Virus record (IMG/VR): IMGVR_UViG_3300050011_000379
Location: 1 to 32,065 of that record
Origin: a virus
Length of the DNA stretch: 32,065 bases
Strand: one strand, 5' to 3'
Position 1 is the first letter of the stretch. The number at the start of each line of letters is the position of its first letter. The notes below the pieces were generated by a model. The model was not told the DNA's origin. It worked only from the letters and a program-made list of their open reading frames with translations, and searched no databases. The position numbers were made by a program, and so were the translations under genes. Below, piece by piece: positions 29,245 through 32,065 of this stretch.

Positions 29245-31177
29245 CGGCGACACGTACTCTGTCTTCAGGCTCACCCACGGCCAGCATGGCCTCGAGCACC
29301 AGCTCGCCGGACGCTTCTTCTTCGACCCCGAGGGAGCCATTGTCGTCCTTGAGGACTACCACGGGCTGTTGCAGGGCCTCAGCGGCCCGGTGACGTCCGC
29401 CAGCCAGGCGCTGCTGGCCTCGCTGTCGCGCAGCGCCTACACGGAGGTCGTGCGCACGGCCGACCTCCACGATGGCAGCCGCCCGGAGTTGCTGCCCGAG
29501 GTCGACACCGGACCAGCTTCAGGGAATGCCCTCCAGGGTGCCCCAGTGGCTCCAGGCGGCGTTCCCCAGCTCCCGCCCGTGTGGGACTACCACCGTCCGG
29601 GCATGGAGACGCCGTCCTGCCTGGAGTGGCACCGGGGCACAGGCACGGCCCTCCTCAACGGCCAGGCCCTGGGGGACGAGGAGCTGCAGCAGCTGCTGCA
29701 GAACCTCGCCGAAGGCACGGCGACCCTCAGGTACCGGGGTACTGCTGCCCTTCCCGGCGTGGCAAAGATGGAGGCCGCCCTCGGCGGCGAGCCCTTGCTG
29801 CTGCTGCAGAAGGGCGAGGACCCGGCCAACGACGACCTCGAGGAGGACGCCGGCATGCCCGGGGTGGGCAACAGGTACGCGTACGCACAGTGGCTACCCA
29901 AGGCCGGCCCCGGCGGCGTGCACCTGGCGCTGGACGCCAACAACTTCTCGGCCGTCAACGAAGCCTACGGGCAGAAGGTCGGGGACGAGGCGCTGGCGGC
30001 CATCGGCAGGGCGATGCGCTCCGCCCTCGGGGAAGTCGCGGGGAAGAAGGAGACGCACCTCTTCCGCCTCGGCGGCGACAACTTCATGGCGTACGTGCCC
30101 ACGTTCGAGCACGCGGCGCACTTCGCCCGGGCCCTGCGGTCCCGCCTGGAGGCCATCCCCGCCGTGGGGGGCACGCACCAGCTGGGGATGTCCTTGGGCA
30201 TGGGTGACAGCCCCGGGGTGGCCCAGAGGTCCTTGCAGGAGCACCGCGCCACCCCTGGGGCTAGAGACGCTGTCCTGGGGGCACACAGTCTGGTCCCGGG
30301 GCATACTCACGGGTTTGTCGGCACCGCGGGAGCACGAGCACTCCGGGGAGGAACTCCACGGGGGCCTCGACGACCGTCACCCCGGGGAGAGGTTCCGTCT
30401 CTGGACGCCGCGCCGACGGCCACGCTCCAGCGTCCCCACGAGGAAGCGCCACACGTGGGCCCCACGAGCTGCACCGCGGGTAACCCCGACTGTGGGCGTG
30501 ACGCCAAGGAGATGGACGCCGAGACCCGAGCCGAGATTCTCCAGAGCGACGTCGACGAGCCCCTACCTGGTGCCAGTCGTTGCCCGAGGTGCTTGGGCTG
30601 GGCGGAGAAACCGAAGTTCCAGTCGCTCCAGGGCGGCGGCCAGACCACGGCTCCGACGTCCCCGGGGCTGAAGCTCGTCAAGGCCGAGGGAAACCAGCGG
30701 GGACTGTGCCCCGCGGGGAACCCCAGGTGTTTGGAGGAGACCGCGCATTGGGATAGTCTTGGGCCGGAAGAGAGGCAGTACCATGTGGGCCCCTTCAGCG
30801 GCGAGGGGGACATCCCGGCTTTGCGGGGGGAGCAGCAGTGCCCCGGGTGCCTGGAGTGGAGCAACCCTTGCCCTGCGGGCAATCCTGACTGCCGCGCCCA
30901 AGGGTGGGACCTTAAGGGGGCCGATGAGGGTTACTTGCAGCAGCACTTTCCTGTGCCCAAAGGTGAGGAGCACCAGGTTTGCCCGCGGTGCCATGAGACT
31001 CCGTCGACGGTCAAGACCAGGCCCGTGCCGACTAGGGGTTCTGGTTTTGCTGTCGACCAGCTGGCCGTGGACCGGGCTCTAGCGGCCCATCGAGCCGGGA
31101 AGCCTCCTCCTCCGGTGGTTCTTCCCGGCGGCGGCCAGACCACGGCTCCGGCGTCCCCGGGGCTGAAGCTCGTCTAG
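29234..31177 (+). CDS. GGDEF-like protein with three tandem zinc-binding repeats
   Basis: 647 residues from ATG 29234. Residues about 205-335 follow the GGDEF fold: MPGVGNRYAY, VHLALDANNFSAVNEAYGQ (metal Asp 234), VGDEALAAIGRAMRSAL, then FRLGGDNF (278-284) and HQLGMSLGMGDS. The signature is GGDNF instead of GGDEF, the usual Lys after the NF is Ser, and no RxxD inhibitory site is seen, so cyclic-di-GMP synthesis is doubtful. Residues 412-590 hold three units, each C-T/P-AGNP-D/R-C followed 25-35 residues later by CPxC, likely zinc sites. Residues about 365-405 contain DNA copied from elsewhere in the genome. The gene overlaps the protease fusion and is probably a virion component. GGDEF call good; role unknown. 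Confidence 0.68.
   Translation: MPNSGDTYSVFRLTHGQHGLEHQLAGRFFFDPEGAIVVLEDYHGLLQGLSGPVTSASQALLASLSRSAYTEVVRTADLHDGSRPELLPEVDTGPASGNALQGAPVAPGGVPQLPPVWDYHRPGMETPSCLEWHRGTGTALLNGQALGDEELQQLLQNLAEGTATLRYRGTAALPGVAKMEAALGGEPLLLLQKGEDPANDDLEEDAGMPGVGNRYAYAQWLPKAGPGGVHLALDANNFSAVNEAYGQKVGDEALAAIGRAMRSALGEVAGKKETHLFRLGGDNFMAYVPTFEHAAHFARALRSRLEAIPAVGGTHQLGMSLGMGDSPGVAQRSLQEHRATPGARDAVLGAHSLVPGHTHGFVGTAGARALRGGTPRGPRRPSPRGEVPSLDAAPTATLQRPHEEAPHVGPTSCTAGNPDCGRDAKEMDAETRAEILQSDVDEPLPGASRCPRCLGWAEKPKFQSLQGGGQTTAPTSPGLKLVKAEGNQRGLCPAGNPRCLEETAHWDSLGPEERQYHVGPFSGEGDIPALRGEQQCPGCLEWSNPCPAGNPDCRAQGWDLKGADEGYLQQHFPVPKGEEHQVCPRCHETPSTVKTRPVPTRGSGFAVDQLAVDRALAAHRAGKPPPPVVLPGGGQTTAPASPGLKLV
30326..30388 (-). repeat. 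63-bp inverted repeat, copy in the GGDEF-like gene
   Basis: Reverse complement of 7961-8023 from the phosphoesterase gene, 62 of 63 bases identical. Read rightward here it encodes low-complexity Arg/Gly/Pro text, unlike a folded domain, so this copy looks secondary. Confidence 0.9.
30632..30679 (+). repeat. 48-bp direct repeat, copy 1
   Basis: The 48 bases recur at 31127-31174 with one mismatch, 495 bp (165 codons) downstream and in frame, encoding GGGQTTAPTSPGLKLV here. The two copies bracket the second and third zinc repeats. Confidence 0.92.
31127..31174 (+). repeat. 48-bp direct repeat, copy 2, at the gene end
   Basis: Copy of 30632-30679 ending one base before the stop codon; it encodes GGGQTTAPASPGLKLV, the final 16 residues of the protein. 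Recombination between copies would delete two zinc units in frame. Confidence 0.92.
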
Positions 31178-31983
31178 TCCCCGCACTCGCAGGGCCCGAT
31201 TTCGATGGGCTCCCGGGGGTTGACCTTCCTCTTGAGTCCCCCCAGCTGTACCAGGTCCTTGAGCAGGTACTGGACGCGGTCCCCTCCCCGCAGGATGCCA
31301 TGCCCGAACTCCGCCTCAAGGCCCACGCGTTGTGCGAAGACCTCCGGGGCGTGCTCCGCGACCTTCAGCCAGTAGGCCATACCGCCCTTGACGCAGCCCA
31401 CGCAGTTCGCGTGGTCGCTCCACGCGTACATCGCCGACGGGCAGACGTGCATCTCCTGCTGGCAGTAGTCCACGGCCATCTGCTTGGTGGCCTTCTCCTC
31501 AATCATGGGGAAGCGCGCCACGTAGCCGTCCTTCTCGGCTTTCATCGCCGCCCGCTGGACGCGTGGCGTCTCCTTGGCGGAGAACCCCAGGACCTTGACG
31601 ATGTCCTGGAACCCGGCGGCGCGCAGCTCCGCGAAGAACTTGTCCCCCTGCTCTTGCTTGAGGATGCGCGAGCACATGGCGTTCTGGTTGTTGCCCAGGA
31701 AGCCCTCGTCGCGGAAGACCTCGGTGACCGAACGCCCGTCGCTGCGCTCGTAGATGGGCATACGTAGTGCCACCGCCATCTCCGCGAGGAAGCGGTAGGT
31801 GTCCTCGTGCTCCTCGCGGGTGTCGTGCCAGAGGAGGAGCACCTCGTCTCTCGGGAAGTTCCGCAGCGCCCAGCCAGCGCACCAGCTGCTCGTGACGCCC
31901 CCGGAGAAGCCGACGACGACGGCCCTGCGGCTCGCCGACAGGGGTGGGGTCGTCAGGATGGTCTGAACTAGGTGGTGGGGCAT
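31174..31983 (-). CDS. PAPS reductase/PP-loop (adenine nucleotide alpha-hydrolase) family protein
   Basis: 269 residues from ATG 31983, which has GGAG 6-9 nt upstream; a longer in-frame reading to 32019 conflicts with the end of the upstream gene. The PP-loop GFSGGVTSSW lies near residues 24-33. LLLWHDTREEHEDTYRFL is the usual second strand and helix, and the Cys in NAMCSRILK matches the conserved CxxxLK area of PAPS-reductase-like proteins. A later set CPSAMYAWSDHANCVGC and the end CECGD could hold a metal or Fe-S cluster. Phage members are common but mostly uncharacterised; some relatives (DndC) act in DNA phosphorothioation. No dnd partners are seen. It converges on the GGDEF gene, both stops sharing one CTAG. 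Confidence 0.75.
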   Translation of the reverse strand: MPHHLVQTILTTPPLSASRRAVVVGFSGGVTSSWCAGWALRNFPRDEVLLLWHDTREEHEDTYRFLAEMAVALRMPIYERSDGRSVTEVFRDEGFLGNNQNAMCSRILKQEQGDKFFAELRAAGFQDIVKVLGFSAKETPRVQRAAMKAEKDGYVARFPMIEEKATKQMAVDYCQQEMHVCPSAMYAWSDHANCVGCVKGGMAYWLKVAEHAPEVFAQRVGLEAEFGHGILRGGDRVQYLLKDLVQLGGLKRKVNPREPIEIGPCECGD

Positions 31984-32065
31984 TTGCACTCCACGTCGTC
32001 CGCCGGCGGGGCCTCGCACGTCCTGCGGATGGCGTCGAACAGCTCCGCGCAGGCCAGGGCGCCGA
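31968..32065 (-). CDS. C-terminal end of an unidentified gene, cut by the window edge
   Basis: The last 31 codons are seen: GALACAELFDAIRRTCEAPP, then ADDVECKCPTT and TAG. The composition is natural and the reading overlaps the next start codon by 16 nt, as is common here. Too little is left for identification. Confidence 0.5.
   Translation of the reverse strand, partial: GALACAELFDAIRRTCEAPPADDVECKCPTT

Noticed and set aside
30240-30460. Possible frameshift in the GGDEF-like gene
   Set aside because: The frame stays open, and the odd Arg/Gly/Pro text is explained by the inverted 63-bp copy. Other frames do not restore a better domain continuation.

Overview
The window looks like part of a tailed double-stranded DNA phage (Caudoviricetes), or an integrated relative, with DNA that is about two-thirds GC. 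The evidence is a packaging and head gene order (small-terminase candidate, large terminase, portal, MuF-type head protein, prohead protease), phage replication and repair genes, almost no intergenic DNA and blocks of genes that switch strand. The host cannot be named from sequence alone; it is probably a high-GC bacterium. I see no integrase, tRNA, rRNA, insertion sequence or CRISPR array. Major capsid, tail and lysis genes are not recognisable here and probably lie outside.

Layout. (1) 1-2814, leftward: a partial Imm-like small protein, a Trp-rich small protein, a 626-aa GroEL-type chaperonin and a small possible winged-helix protein. (2) 2815-3447: the only large non-coding stretch, with two divergent copies of one promoter, direct and inverted repeats and an AT-rich block. 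(3) 3448-9809, rightward: P-loop kinase/ATPase, UvsW-like helicase, a divergent sigma factor, small unknown proteins, a GroES-like candidate, an Mre11/SbcD-like phosphoesterase and a small-terminase candidate. (4) 9868-21667, rightward: an intein-bearing large terminase, a virion protein, the portal, a free-standing homing endonuclease, a MuF-type protein and a kelch-like virion protein. (5) 21732-22355: an endonuclease VII-type HNH gene that runs antisense into the ligase gene. (6) 25261-22261, leftward: early-type genes ending in an ATP-dependent DNA ligase, with two near-consensus sigma-70 promoters. (7) 25360-31177, rightward: a 1294-aa fusion (prohead protease, HhH-GPD glycosylase-like region, HipA/PI-kinase-like domain) and a GGDEF-like protein with zinc-binding repeats. 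(8) 31983-31174, leftward: a PAPS-reductase/PP-loop family protein, preceded by the end of another gene.

How the parts may work together. Two classes of promoter-like motif recur. TGTGCTAYAGT, an extended -10 element, precedes early-type genes and the homing endonuclease. CAATCTA occurs only in gaps upstream of late or mobile rightward genes, and in three cases it ends exactly 6 nt before a start codon that has no ribosome binding site. The window also encodes a sigma-like protein with a recognisable region 2 and a cut-short region 4. The simplest model is a T4 gp55-like late transcription system that reads a -10-only promoter, with some late mRNAs leaderless. Other points of interest are the protease-glycosylase-kinase fusion, the GGDEF/zinc-repeat protein, and a 63-bp piece of the phosphoesterase gene copied in inverted orientation into the GGDEF gene.
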